Source: RGIG3528 sp045629005 (lineage in GTDB: Bacteria; Bacillota; Clostridia; Lachnospirales; Lachnospiraceae). From it: DNA of 64,000 bases. The stretch covers positions 20,012 to 84,011 of the forward strand of contig JAZQQJ010000079.1 of the NCBI GenBank assembly GCA_045629005.1, given 5' to 3'. Below the pieces are notes generated by a model. That model did no database searches, was not told where the DNA came from, and worked only from the letters and a program-made list of their open reading frames with translations. Below, piece after piece: positions 1 to 8,069 of the stretch; the stretch's first letter is position 1; the number at the start of each line of letters is the position of its first letter. Position numbers and translations under genes: made by a program.

Positions 1-80
1 AGTTACTGTACTTCATTGTCGCGAAAGATTGCATAGTACCCAAGTAAACCGTAGTTAGTAACCAATTTAATGAATTCCCA

Positions 81-133
81 AAAGTTCATGAGAGGTGAAT
101 ACTTAAGGCTCACTTCTTGTGAACTTTTTTTCT
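81..133 (+). terminator. Intrinsic terminator upstream of ssb
   Basis: The arms AAAGTTCA and TGAACTTT pair around an internal imperfect stem and are followed by a T-rich run. It probably ends a transcription unit that lies left of the window and insulates ssb. Confidence 0.65.
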
Positions 134-144
134 TTTTTAATTTA

Positions 145-152
145 TCTATATT
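145..152 (+). promoter_or_regulatory. CCTATATT-type promoter motif (TCTATATT) for ssb
   Basis: TCTATATT lies 43 nt before the ssb start codon, in the same position as the motif before most other transcription units in the window. No TTGACA box is seen upstream. Confidence 0.5.
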
Positions 153-195
153 ACTTGTATCAATATAAAATTATTAAATCATAGGAGGATTTAAC

Positions 196-630
196 ATGAA
201 CAAAGTAATTCTTATGGGCAGACTCACAAGAGACCCCGAGGTAACGTATTCCCAGAAAGACAATTCAGCAATAGCAAGATTCTCGCTCGCTGTAGACAGA
301 CGTGTCAGCAGAAACAATGAGAATGCACAGAATGCAGACTTCATCGGCTGTATTTCTTTCGGCAAGACAGCCGAATTCGCCGAGAAATATCTTCGTAAGG
401 GAACAAAGATATCTTGCGTGGGTCGTATTCAGACCGGCAGTTACACAAACAAAGACGGACAGAAGGTCTACACAACGGATGTTGTAGTAGAAGAAATGGA
501 GTTTGCCGAGAGCAAGAACAGCGGTCGCGCTGATAACACTGACGTACCCGCTCAGGCAGCACCCGAGTCAACACCGGACGGATTTATGAACATTCCGGAC
601 GACATTGACGAAGAACTTCCCTTCGCATAA
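196..630 (+). CDS. ssb: Single-stranded DNA-binding protein
   Basis: A 144-aa SSB that coats single-stranded DNA during replication, repair and conjugative transfer. The N-terminal ~105 residues read as a typical OB fold starting MNKVILMGRLTRDPE. A variable linker follows, then the acidic tip DDIDEELPFA that recruits partner proteins. Length is normal for a plasmid SSB, slightly shorter than many chromosomal copies. A clear AGGAGG site lies 8 nt before the ATG. The gene stands alone between two terminators. A plasmid-borne SSB fits the ligase, helicases and topoisomerase encoded further along. Confidence 0.95.
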   Translation: MNKVILMGRLTRDPEVTYSQKDNSAIARFSLAVDRRVSRNNENAQNADFIGCISFGKTAEFAEKYLRKGTKISCVGRIQTGSYTNKDGQKVYTTDVVVEEMEFAESKNSGRADNTDVPAQAAPESTPDGFMNIPDDIDEELPFA

Positions 631-650
631 AGTAAAGACTTGTTCAAAAC

Positions 651-679
651 AAAAACCGTGACGATTGTCGCGGTTTTTT
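651..679. terminator. Bidirectional terminator between ssb and the convergent gene
   Basis: AACCGTGAC pairs with GTCGCGGTT and is flanked by A and T runs, so it can stop transcription from both convergent genes. Confidence 0.75.
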
Positions 680-681
680 AT

Positions 682-1410
682 TTAATACCATTCGTTAATA
701 TAATCTGTATTGTCGTCAAAATTTTTCATAAACTCATAAAACTGCAGATATTTTGCGAGTACCGGAGATTTTTTGCTTTCTGACCGATTTGTAACTTGAA
801 TACGTTGATTTACAGAACCTGTTTCCCAGTTATCCAGAGAATCTTTTTCATTCTGTTCTGCAGTCAGGTAATCTGCAATTTCCTTCTTCACCCCAAGCTG
901 ATATGCAACCGGATTTACTTTCTTTCTTTTTTTGTTGTTAACAGGCGGATTACTGCCGGTATAATGAAAATACAAATCACTTATTTTTGCAGATGAATAT
1001 TGCATAAAATTCGGGTCCGTTTCGGCCAGCCTTGCTCCGGTTTTAACAATGGCAAGCACCGCCGCAAGAAAATCATGTTCATCGAAATCTGCTGCAACAT
1101 CGGGCCTTTTTCCCGAGATACGCTTGATGTGTGTAAGCATATAGATTTCCTTTATTCTTAAATCTACTGCTTTACCTCCGGCAACCTTAAGGATTTCCCA
1201 CATTTTCCATGACGGAATTCCGGGATATGCGATGGCCCCGATATTTATGTTTTTGGAAACCCCGTAAGCGAGAATCCTCTTTTGTTCCGGATTAAAAGGC
1301 AGGAGAAACTCACCCGTTTTTAAATTAAGAAACGGGATATTATCCATATTTGTATAAATCCCGTCCCGGGATATATTGTCGTATTTCATTGGATTAAATT
1401 TGTTCTTCAT
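682..1410 (-). CDS. Unrecognised 242-aa protein
   Basis: I do not recognise this protein. It is soluble and fairly basic, with no membrane segment, signal peptide or obvious catalytic motif; a basic patch (NNKKRKKVN) lies near residue 165. I start it at the ATG at 1410 because GAGGTG lies 7 nt before it; an ATG 15 nt upstream would overlap that ribosome site. GCTATATT, a variant of the shared promoter motif, lies only 21 nt upstream on the same strand. It is transcribed towards ssb and is the only minus-strand gene in the first 10 kb. Confidence 0.75.
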   Translation of the reverse strand: MKNKFNPMKYDNISRDGIYTNMDNIPFLNLKTGEFLLPFNPEQKRILAYGVSKNINIGAIAYPGIPSWKMWEILKVAGGKAVDLRIKEIYMLTHIKRISGKRPDVAADFDEHDFLAAVLAIVKTGARLAETDPNFMQYSSAKISDLYFHYTGSNPPVNNKKRKKVNPVAYQLGVKKEIADYLTAEQNEKDSLDNWETGSVNQRIQVTNRSESKKSPVLAKYLQFYEFMKNFDDNTDYINEWY

Positions 1411-1431
1411 ACAATCACACCTCATATACAG

Positions 1432-1439
1432 AATATAGC
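1432..1439 (-). promoter_or_regulatory. Promoter motif variant GCTATATT (minus strand)
   Basis: On the minus strand GCTATATT lies 21 nt before the start of the 242-aa gene. That is closer than in other genes, so the leader would be very short. Confidence 0.3.
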
Positions 1440-1558
1440 ATTTACATCAAAAAAGCGAGCTTTGTATATAAAAAAAAACAAAAAGATACAATTTTTATAT
1501 CAAACGGAAGACTCACAGACGTCTCCTCTTTTTTTAACCATAATTCAAGCCCAATTTA

Positions 1559-1566
1559 CCTATATT
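1559..1566 (+). promoter_or_regulatory. CCTATATT promoter motif for the conjugation block
   Basis: Exact CCTATATT followed by AATAAG, 47 nt before the start codon of the first gene of the conjugation block. A T-rich tract lies upstream and no TTGACA box is present. Confidence 0.55.
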
Positions 1567-1613
1567 AATAAGTAGAAACTCTATTTATGCAGACAGGAAA
1601 GGAGAAAATCCAT

Positions 1614-3290
1614 ATGGGCAGAATTGAAAGAGAGTTATCACGAGAACCAATTAACGATTTTGTCAAATTCATGAAAGCATTAAGTGATGCTTTTGCGAAA
1701 TTATTCCAGCAATGGGTTAAGCATAAGGACACCCAGGAATCACTTGACCTCGCTAAGAAGATGGAAGACAGATTCTTCGAGGGTGGAGCTCCCATTGCAA
1801 TCAAACTCCACGGCGGCGCAGAAGTTGCCGGAAATTTAAAGGTATGGATGAAACAGCAGGGTATCGGCTTCCTTGAACTTGGAAACTCAACCATTATCTG
1901 TTCCAACGTCCGTGCGCAGACTATTATGGAAATGGACAGAAAACTGTGTATCGCCAAAGGCAGTTATCTGCAGGAGGTTTCCTGCAAGGAGCTGGAAAAC
2001 GCCATTGCGACTCTTCCGATAAGCAACAAGACGCTATTAACAATGAACAACCTTACCGAAGATGAAGCGACAGTGTTCAAAAACAAGTGTGAAATCGGCA
2101 AAAAGCCGAATACCGTCGGAATTGACAAGGTTGTCGACGAGCAGGGCAATGTCAGCTACCGCTATGAATGGCGTTCAGAACCTAAAGAAGTTTTCTCCCG
2201 TCCGGAAACCAATGAAAACGGATTTATGGTTGTAAACGAACTGTCATCAGACGTATCGAAGGCATGGCTTGAAACAATGTTCAGTCTGTACGCCTGGGAT
2301 CCCGAACAGAAGCACAGTGAGATTGATTACGACCGTAAACTCGAAGACGATGTAGATAAAATCACAACGGCCCTCCGATGCAATAAATTCGATGAATTCA
2401 GAGAAATGTTACCCGAACAGTACAGACAGTACAAAGAAGACCCCAATGGTTCCCGAGAGTTTTATATTATCGGTACAACAAATAAAGGTGAAAAGAAGAG
2501 TTATATCAGACTGTCATCTACGGGATTCACCGCTTACGAAGTAAAAGAAGCCGAGGGACAGCCAAGAACCGTAACAGAAGTTGCAAAAGTAAGTATAGAT
2601 ACCCCGAACTTTGAGGGCGAACTCAGAGTCCAGATGGATAATATATATAATGAAACAATCTTAACGGATGAAAAAGAACTTGATTTCTTCCTTGATCCAA
2701 GAACCAACGCCAGCTTCCTGAATATCATTACCGGTAATGCAGAAGGCGTTGACACGGAAAATCTATATAAAATCCTGTCTCAGGACGAAATAGCCCAGCT
2801 GCAGAAATACAGAGAAAAGGAATATGCAACACGTCCTATGCGTTATTATGACGCAACCGCAGAAGCAGCAAAAGGTCAAATCCCCCAGTATATTGACCTT
2901 GCAATCAAGAGACAGGTTGAACTGGAAGCCAAAGACCGTGGAATTGATATTACGGAACCCGAAAATATGGACGACATTATGTTCCTCTATCAGCGTGAAG
3001 CCACGGAATTTATGAGAAATCCTGAGTTATACAGAGAAAACATTGAGGATGTTGAAAGCGCAAGGGCGCTTGACCAGGCATTTGACCTGATGAATGAGAC
3101 GATTATTGATAAGGACGGTCATAAACTTTCCGATGTGTTCGAACAGCATAAAGACCTGATAACCACCCATATGGATAAAAACATGAATATGGACACCCAC
3201 ATCGCGAAATCAGCTCCGCTTAAAGAAAAAGACGAATACGATAAACGTCCTTTCTTTGCAAGAGATAACACGGCTGAACCGGTAAAATAA
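1614..3290 (+). CDS. Unrecognised 558-aa protein preceding the coupling protein
   Basis: I do not recognise a family with confidence. The protein is soluble, acidic and has no membrane segment. It sits 43 nt before the VirD4-type coupling protein gene and probably shares its transcript, so a role in substrate presentation for transfer is a reasonable inference. A distant relation of residues ~60-110 to DUF3801/PcfB relaxosome proteins, which often precede coupling proteins in Firmicutes, is possible but unproven. I chose the ATG at 1614 (AAAGGAG 8 nt upstream) over an in-frame ATG at 1587 that lacks a ribosome site. Confidence 0.8.
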   Translation: MGRIERELSREPINDFVKFMKALSDAFAKLFQQWVKHKDTQESLDLAKKMEDRFFEGGAPIAIKLHGGAEVAGNLKVWMKQQGIGFLELGNSTIICSNVRAQTIMEMDRKLCIAKGSYLQEVSCKELENAIATLPISNKTLLTMNNLTEDEATVFKNKCEIGKKPNTVGIDKVVDEQGNVSYRYEWRSEPKEVFSRPETNENGFMVVNELSSDVSKAWLETMFSLYAWDPEQKHSEIDYDRKLEDDVDKITTALRCNKFDEFREMLPEQYRQYKEDPNGSREFYIIGTTNKGEKKSYIRLSSTGFTAYEVKEAEGQPRTVTEVAKVSIDTPNFEGELRVQMDNIYNETILTDEKELDFFLDPRTNASFLNIITGNAEGVDTENLYKILSQDEIAQLQKYREKEYATRPMRYYDATAEAAKGQIPQYIDLAIKRQVELEAKDRGIDITEPENMDDIMFLYQREATEFMRNPELYRENIEDVESARALDQAFDLMNETIIDKDGHKLSDVFEQHKDLITTHMDKNMNMDTHIAKSAPLKEKDEYDKRPFFARDNTAEPVK

Positions 3291-3333
3291 TTGGGAAGTC
3301 AATCCGCAGTAAATCTTAAATGGAGGAATATAT

Positions 3334-5985
3334 ATGGATGAAAACGCTCGCTCCGTTAATGAGCAGGAAAACACCGAGGAAAGCGCTGCATTAACAGAAA
3401 CCGAATCTGAAAAGATTCAGAATGAAGCAGATACCTCTAAAAGTAAAAAGAAGAAAACGAAAAAGGCGGCGAAGAAGAAGCCGAATCAAAACCTGATGGG
3501 TGCATCTTTTGCTCAAAGAAAAAAAGCAAAAGAAAGAAAGCGAATGAAAAAGCTGATAGCATTTTTTGCTGTGCTCTATCTTTTGATTGTGTATTGGTTC
3601 TGTCATGTCGGTTATGTTGCTTTCCCCGCAAACGGATACCACAGAGTTAATATATTCAGTGCGTCATTCCAGCATATGTTTACTCATCCGTTTACACTGT
3701 TCCCGACCGCCACGTGGACGCTGTCAATAATCCTTCTTGTTACAGTTGCCATTGCTGCTGCAATAGCGTTCATCGTGTTCCAGATGAATATAATGAAACA
3801 CGACAATGATGAAACAGTTAACGGCTCGGCTCATTTCATGACAAAAGAAGAAATGGCAGATTATAACGAACGTTGTACCACTCCGTTCGAAAGTCCTGAA
3901 AAAACAGGATTTAACAATATGATCATTTCAAAGGATATCTACCTTTCCCTTGACTGGAAGAGAACATTCCTGAACTGTAACATGCTGATTATCGGTGCCT
4001 CTGGTGCCGGTAAAACAAGATATTTTGCAAGCCCCAATATCCTGCAGTACAACAGTAACTTTGTTATTACTGACCCGTCCGGTGAAATTTTCAGAGATTA
4101 TGGTAAAGCACTGGAAGACCACGGTTATAAAGTTAAAACATTTAACATCGTAGATTTTGCAAGAAGTAGCAGATACAATCCGTTCCATTATATTAGGGAA
4201 GAAAAAGATGTATTTACTATCGTAAATGCCTTTATGGAAAACACAACTGCTCCGGGCAAAAAGGGCGGAGACGCATTCTGGGACGATTCAACAAAACTCC
4301 TTTTAACAGCCCTTATGCTGTATATTTGGCATGTCCTCCCTCCCGAAAAACAGACGATGTCAAAAATCATAGATATGATTAACCTGTCGGATATCAATGA
4401 AAATGATTCAACGACAAAATCGCCCCTCGACCAGTTGTTCGACCAGCTCGAATCGGAAGATCCCGAAAACCTTGCCGTGCAGCAGTATAAACTGTTCAAA
4501 CTTGGTGCAGGAAAAACCCTTAAGTCAATCCTTATTTCAGCCGGTGTACGTCTTCAGCAGTTTAAGCTTTCAGACGTTAAGGATCTTACAAGCTGGGATG
4601 ATCTTGAATTCGAGTCATTCTCAGATACTAAACAGGCATTGTTCGTTATCATTCCGACCGCAGAAACATCATTCAATTACATCGTATCAATGATGTACAC
4701 CCAGATGTTTACCAGCCTTTACTACTACGCAGAAAATGAGCAGAGGTATGGTTGGGCGGCAATAACTCCCGATAATACATCAGTTTTTGTCAGCAAGGCA
4801 AGAACAAAAGACGATTCACCTAATGCGGAGAAGGAAGTAAAAGCCTTTGTCAATGCCATAAAATCAAAGATATACATTGAGGAAGACACCAAAAAGAAAC
4901 TTTTCAATATTTATACGGATTTCAATGGTGTTAAAACGCTTGTGGCATGGAGAGGCCAGCGTGAGTGGGCCGAAGAGTTCTGTAAGGAATTAAAAAACGT
5001 CAAGGCAGTTCCGCTTAAAGAAAGAAATGGCTGTCTGCTTAACCACGTCAGATTTATCCTTGATGAGTTTGCAAACATCGGTTCAATCCCGGCATTTAAT
5101 GAAAAACTTGCAACCATCCGTAAATACAACATTTCCTGTTCAATCATTATCCAGGGCCTTGGTCAGCTTAAGAAAATGTATAAAGATGACTGGTCTGTAC
5201 TTGTTGGTAACTGTGATACCAAACTTGACCTCGGCTGTTCCGATCAGGAGACGAACGAGTGGCTAGTAAAACAGCTTGGTAAAAAGACAACAAGGGTTAA
5301 AAACGAATCTTTCAGTCATAACGAAAAGGCCGGCGGCACAGTTTCGATTCAGAAGAGTTCCAGAGAACTTATGACTATAGATGAATTAGCGGGTATGGCT
5401 CCTAACGAATGTCTTGTAATTATCCGTAAGGAACCCCCTCACCGTGGTCTGAAATATGAGCTTACAGATCACCCTGAATACCAGTATGCAAAAGAGCATT
5501 CCGATATGTTTGTTTTTGACAGGGAACCTGTAAAATCAAATTCAAATATTCCTCTCAGAGAGAGAAAGAAACAGGCAGAAGAGCAGAATGCCAGCACCGA
5601 ATCCGGAGAGGCGAAGCAACCGATTACGGAAACTCCAACATCTCAAACACCTCCGGCTCCCGCACCGGCCCCTGCTAAAAAGCCTGCAGAAAATCCGACA
5701 GCTCCTCCAATGACTATCAAGGATGCTGAAAAAAGAAAACGCGATGCAAGGAATTATGCTGCAAAGACAGAAGCAAAAGCGGCTGAAAATGCAGTAAAGG
5801 CCATAGAAGAGGAAGAAATGGTACTGGCCGGGTTTGATGATAAATCAATCTTTGAAAGCTTCGCCAATGCAATGAACATCAATATCGACTCTTCTTCAGA
5901 GGAAATTCTTGAGGAATTGGAAAGCCGAATAATATTCGATGACCCCTCACAGGATGAAATATCATATATGTTAAAAAGCAACTGA
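3334..5985 (+). CDS. VirD4/TraG-type conjugative coupling protein (T4CP)
   Basis: An 883-aa coupling ATPase that brings the relaxase-DNA complex to the type IV secretion channel at the membrane. After a Lys-rich cytoplasmic start come two membrane segments (about residues 75-95 and 125-150). Walker A GASGAGKT is at 221-228 and the Walker B region DEFANIG starts at residue 577, both typical of TraG/VirD4. The C-terminal ~150 residues are a Pro/Ala/Glu-rich tail of unknown role, which makes the protein longer than many T4CPs. A GGAGG site lies just before the ATG. It is the second gene of the conjugation block. Confidence 0.93.
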   Translation: MDENARSVNEQENTEESAALTETESEKIQNEADTSKSKKKKTKKAAKKKPNQNLMGASFAQRKKAKERKRMKKLIAFFAVLYLLIVYWFCHVGYVAFPANGYHRVNIFSASFQHMFTHPFTLFPTATWTLSIILLVTVAIAAAIAFIVFQMNIMKHDNDETVNGSAHFMTKEEMADYNERCTTPFESPEKTGFNNMIISKDIYLSLDWKRTFLNCNMLIIGASGAGKTRYFASPNILQYNSNFVITDPSGEIFRDYGKALEDHGYKVKTFNIVDFARSSRYNPFHYIREEKDVFTIVNAFMENTTAPGKKGGDAFWDDSTKLLLTALMLYIWHVLPPEKQTMSKIIDMINLSDINENDSTTKSPLDQLFDQLESEDPENLAVQQYKLFKLGAGKTLKSILISAGVRLQQFKLSDVKDLTSWDDLEFESFSDTKQALFVIIPTAETSFNYIVSMMYTQMFTSLYYYAENEQRYGWAAITPDNTSVFVSKARTKDDSPNAEKEVKAFVNAIKSKIYIEEDTKKKLFNIYTDFNGVKTLVAWRGQREWAEEFCKELKNVKAVPLKERNGCLLNHVRFILDEFANIGSIPAFNEKLATIRKYNISCSIIIQGLGQLKKMYKDDWSVLVGNCDTKLDLGCSDQETNEWLVKQLGKKTTRVKNESFSHNEKAGGTVSIQKSSRELMTIDELAGMAPNECLVIIRKEPPHRGLKYELTDHPEYQYAKEHSDMFVFDREPVKSNSNIPLRERKKQAEEQNASTESGEAKQPITETPTSQTPPAPAPAPAKKPAENPTAPPMTIKDAEKRKRDARNYAAKTEAKAAENAVKAIEEEEMVLAGFDDKSIFESFANAMNINIDSSSEEILEELESRIIFDDPSQDEISYMLKSN

Positions 5986-6037
5986 TTTGAAAAAAGTCAG
6001 AAAAAGCCATTTTGGCTGCTAATAAATATGTTTTACC

Positions 6038-6045
6038 TCTATATT
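6038..6045 (+). promoter_or_regulatory. Promoter motif variant TCTATATT before the pilin-like gene
   Basis: TCTATATT followed by AATAATG lies 56 nt before the start codon, so the pilin-like gene has its own start of transcription inside the conjugation block. Confidence 0.5.
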
Positions 6046-6101
6046 AATAATGTAATCATCAGACAGCAGTCCTGTCTGAAATAAAGAAGGAGAAAAATAT
6101 A

Positions 6102-6455
6102 ATGATGAAGACGTCTGTAACAGAAACACGAAATCGAGTTGTTGGTAAAATCAAATCAGCCGCACCGGCTTTAATAACGACATCACTTGTTGTTTTAAAC
6201 CAGGCTTCGCTTTTTTGCGACAATGCAACAATCACAGCATTGGTAAAGGTTATCGGATTTGTAGTCCTTGCCCTTGGTGCCGGCATTGCAATTTGGGGAC
6301 TTGTTCAGTTGTTCCCTGCAATGGCTGAAGGTGACGGTCCTGCTAAAAATAAGGCCGGCATGAAGATGATTTCCGGTGCAATTATGATTGTCATCGGAGC
6401 TTTGTTCTCAACAATTTTCGGTCCAATCATTCAGAGCGCTTTTACATATCAGTAA
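6102..6455 (+). CDS. Maff2/VirB2-like small membrane protein
   Basis: A 117-aa protein with two hydrophobic segments (about residues 47-70 and 88-110) separated by a short loop containing GDGPAKNKAGMKM. This is the layout of Maff2-type proteins, the small VirB2-like components of Firmicute conjugation systems. It sits between the coupling protein and the VirB6-like gene, as in related clostridial elements. It has its own promoter motif upstream and a strong hairpin downstream, which would allow it to be made in excess. A second in-frame ATG directly follows the first. Confidence 0.8.
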   Translation: MMKTSVTETRNRVVGKIKSAAPALITTSLVVLNQASLFCDNATITALVKVIGFVVLALGAGIAIWGLVQLFPAMAEGDGPAKNKAGMKMISGAIMIVIGALFSTIFGPIIQSAFTYQ

Positions 6456-6467
6456 AGCATACTCTTA

Positions 6468-6497
6468 AAGCCCCCTTCCTACGGGTTGGGGGCTTTA
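6468..6497 (+). terminator. Hairpin after the pilin-like gene, probably partial terminator
   Basis: AAAGCCCCC pairs with GGGGGCTTT with few Ts after it. It lies inside the conjugation block only 22 nt before the next start codon, so it more likely reduces than stops downstream transcription. Confidence 0.6.
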
Positions 6498-6518
6498 TTC
6501 AAAGGAAGGTATTCACTA

Positions 6519-7598
6519 ATGAAAATCTTAGGTTTTAAAATCAAAAATTTTAAAAATAAAGTAAACGCCCTTACGTTGTTTGCTCTTGTCCTCTTATTTA
6601 CATCCATTATTTTTTTTCCGACATTCAGTGCTAAAGACCAGGATGTAGCAACATCAATGGCCCAGTACATTCTTGATGGCGGAGCAACCAAAATGATTAA
6701 CAATATGGTCGGTGGTGACCCTAACTCCCTTGAATATAAGATATTCGAAGTATTTGTAAAGGATAAGGGCCAGCATACATATTGGGATCCCCAGAACGGA
6801 ACCAGTCTCTCAGGAGGCGTTTTCTCCAGTGCCGTAAAAGGACTGACCACAGTCATGCAGGCATTTGCCGGAGTTTATCTTGCGGTAATTATTATTTCAG
6901 AACTTTTTACCTCAGTTATGAGTGGCAGGGATCCTTTTGAAGGTGTCTGTCAGGCGTTTTTCCAGATTGGTGTTGGCGGTATTATGATCGTTAATGCTCC
7001 CTATATCATTTCATTGCTGATTTCTGTTGGTGTCGACTTGATTAACAGTGCCAATACAATCAGTTCCAACGTACTTGGTTCTGGTACAGGAGAAGCCATA
7101 TCTGCAAAAAAGATTCTTGATATTATCGTTGGCGGTGACGGCTATGATATGGATCTGGCCGAAGGGAAAAAGGGTCTGGATAAGATTATAGCAGAAATAC
7201 AGATGGCAGGAATGCAGATAAAATGCGTTGCTACACTTATTGTGCCCTGGATTGGTGCAGTAATTGCAACGGGCGTATCCTTATTCCTTATTATTCAGGT
7301 ATGTATCGAAGTTGCGCTTCGCAAGGTTCTTGTTCCTTTTGCTGTTGTTGACATATACAAGGAAGGTATCAGAAGCCCAGGTATCCGCTACATGAAGAAG
7401 ATTTTGGTTTCCGTATTGAAAATAATGATGATTGTCGTTATTTCAAAACTGACAGCCGGGTTGTCAACCCTTCTTGTAACGAACCTCAAAGACAACGTGC
7501 TTATCGGCCTTGCGATGATGGTTATTGCCCAGTTCTCGGCTATAGGTGTCATGTTCAAGGGTGGAGATTATGTTTCAGATGCACTAAATGTTAATTAA
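6519..7598 (+). CDS. VirB6-like polytopic membrane protein
   Basis: A 359-aa protein with a hydrophobic N-terminus and at least five further membrane segments, between the VirB2-like and PrgI genes. Order and topology match the VirB6/TrbL-like channel component of Gram-positive type IV secretion systems. I start it at 6519, where GGAAGG lies at a proper distance; an upstream in-frame start would overlap the hairpin. The stop codon overlaps the AAGGAGG ribosome site of the next gene, so the two are translationally close. The family assignment rests on topology and context more than on motifs. Confidence 0.8.
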   Translation: MKILGFKIKNFKNKVNALTLFALVLLFTSIIFFPTFSAKDQDVATSMAQYILDGGATKMINNMVGGDPNSLEYKIFEVFVKDKGQHTYWDPQNGTSLSGGVFSSAVKGLTTVMQAFAGVYLAVIIISELFTSVMSGRDPFEGVCQAFFQIGVGGIMIVNAPYIISLLISVGVDLINSANTISSNVLGSGTGEAISAKKILDIIVGGDGYDMDLAEGKKGLDKIIAEIQMAGMQIKCVATLIVPWIGAVIATGVSLFLIIQVCIEVALRKVLVPFAVVDIYKEGIRSPGIRYMKKILVSVLKIMMIVVISKLTAGLSTLLVTNLKDNVLIGLAMMVIAQFSAIGVMFKGGDYVSDALNVN

Positions 7599-7612
7599 GG
7601 AGGCAACATGGT

Positions 7613-8053
7613 ATGGTAGAAGCAAATGTTTCGGATGATATCCGAAAATATCCGACCAAAGTATTTGGCCCGTTTACACAGCGCCAGATGGTAAGCACGG
7701 GGCTTGCTTTGCTTGTCCTTATCCCAATATCAATCCTGCTTTGCTGTTTTGGAATAAATGTCGGTGTCAGCATTCTTATAGCCGCAGTTCCGGCTTTACC
7801 TGTAATGCTGTGTGGGTTTGTAAAAATCAATAATACAAATGCAGAAATAGTTCTGCTCAGAATCGTTTATACAAAATTTCTCACTCCCGCATTAAGAAAA
7901 AACATCAAGGAGAGTGAATTGTATAAAAAAATGAAGGAATACAAAAAGGCAAAATACGAAAATTCCCTTTTAGACAGACGTGCCCGAGACCGGAGAGCGT
8001 ATAAAAAGGGGAAAATCGTATATAACAAAAAAGATTTCACATACTATCATTAA
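7613..8053 (+). CDS. PrgI/VirB3-like protein
   Basis: A 146-aa protein with a soluble start (IRKYPTKVFGPFTQRQM), two close membrane segments at about residues 30-68, and a basic C-terminal half. This is the PrgI pattern, the Gram-positive counterpart of VirB3, and the gene lies directly before virB4 as usual. AGGAGG lies 9 nt before the ATG. An ATG five bases upstream opens only a three-codon frame and is not the start. It belongs to the same transcript as its neighbours and should sit at the inner face of the conjugation channel. Confidence 0.88.
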   Translation: MVEANVSDDIRKYPTKVFGPFTQRQMVSTGLALLVLIPISILLCCFGINVGVSILIAAVPALPVMLCGFVKINNTNAEIVLLRIVYTKFLTPALRKNIKESELYKKMKEYKKAKYENSLLDRRARDRRAYKKGKIVYNKKDFTYYH

Positions 8054-8069
8054 AGGAGGCCCCACTTAA

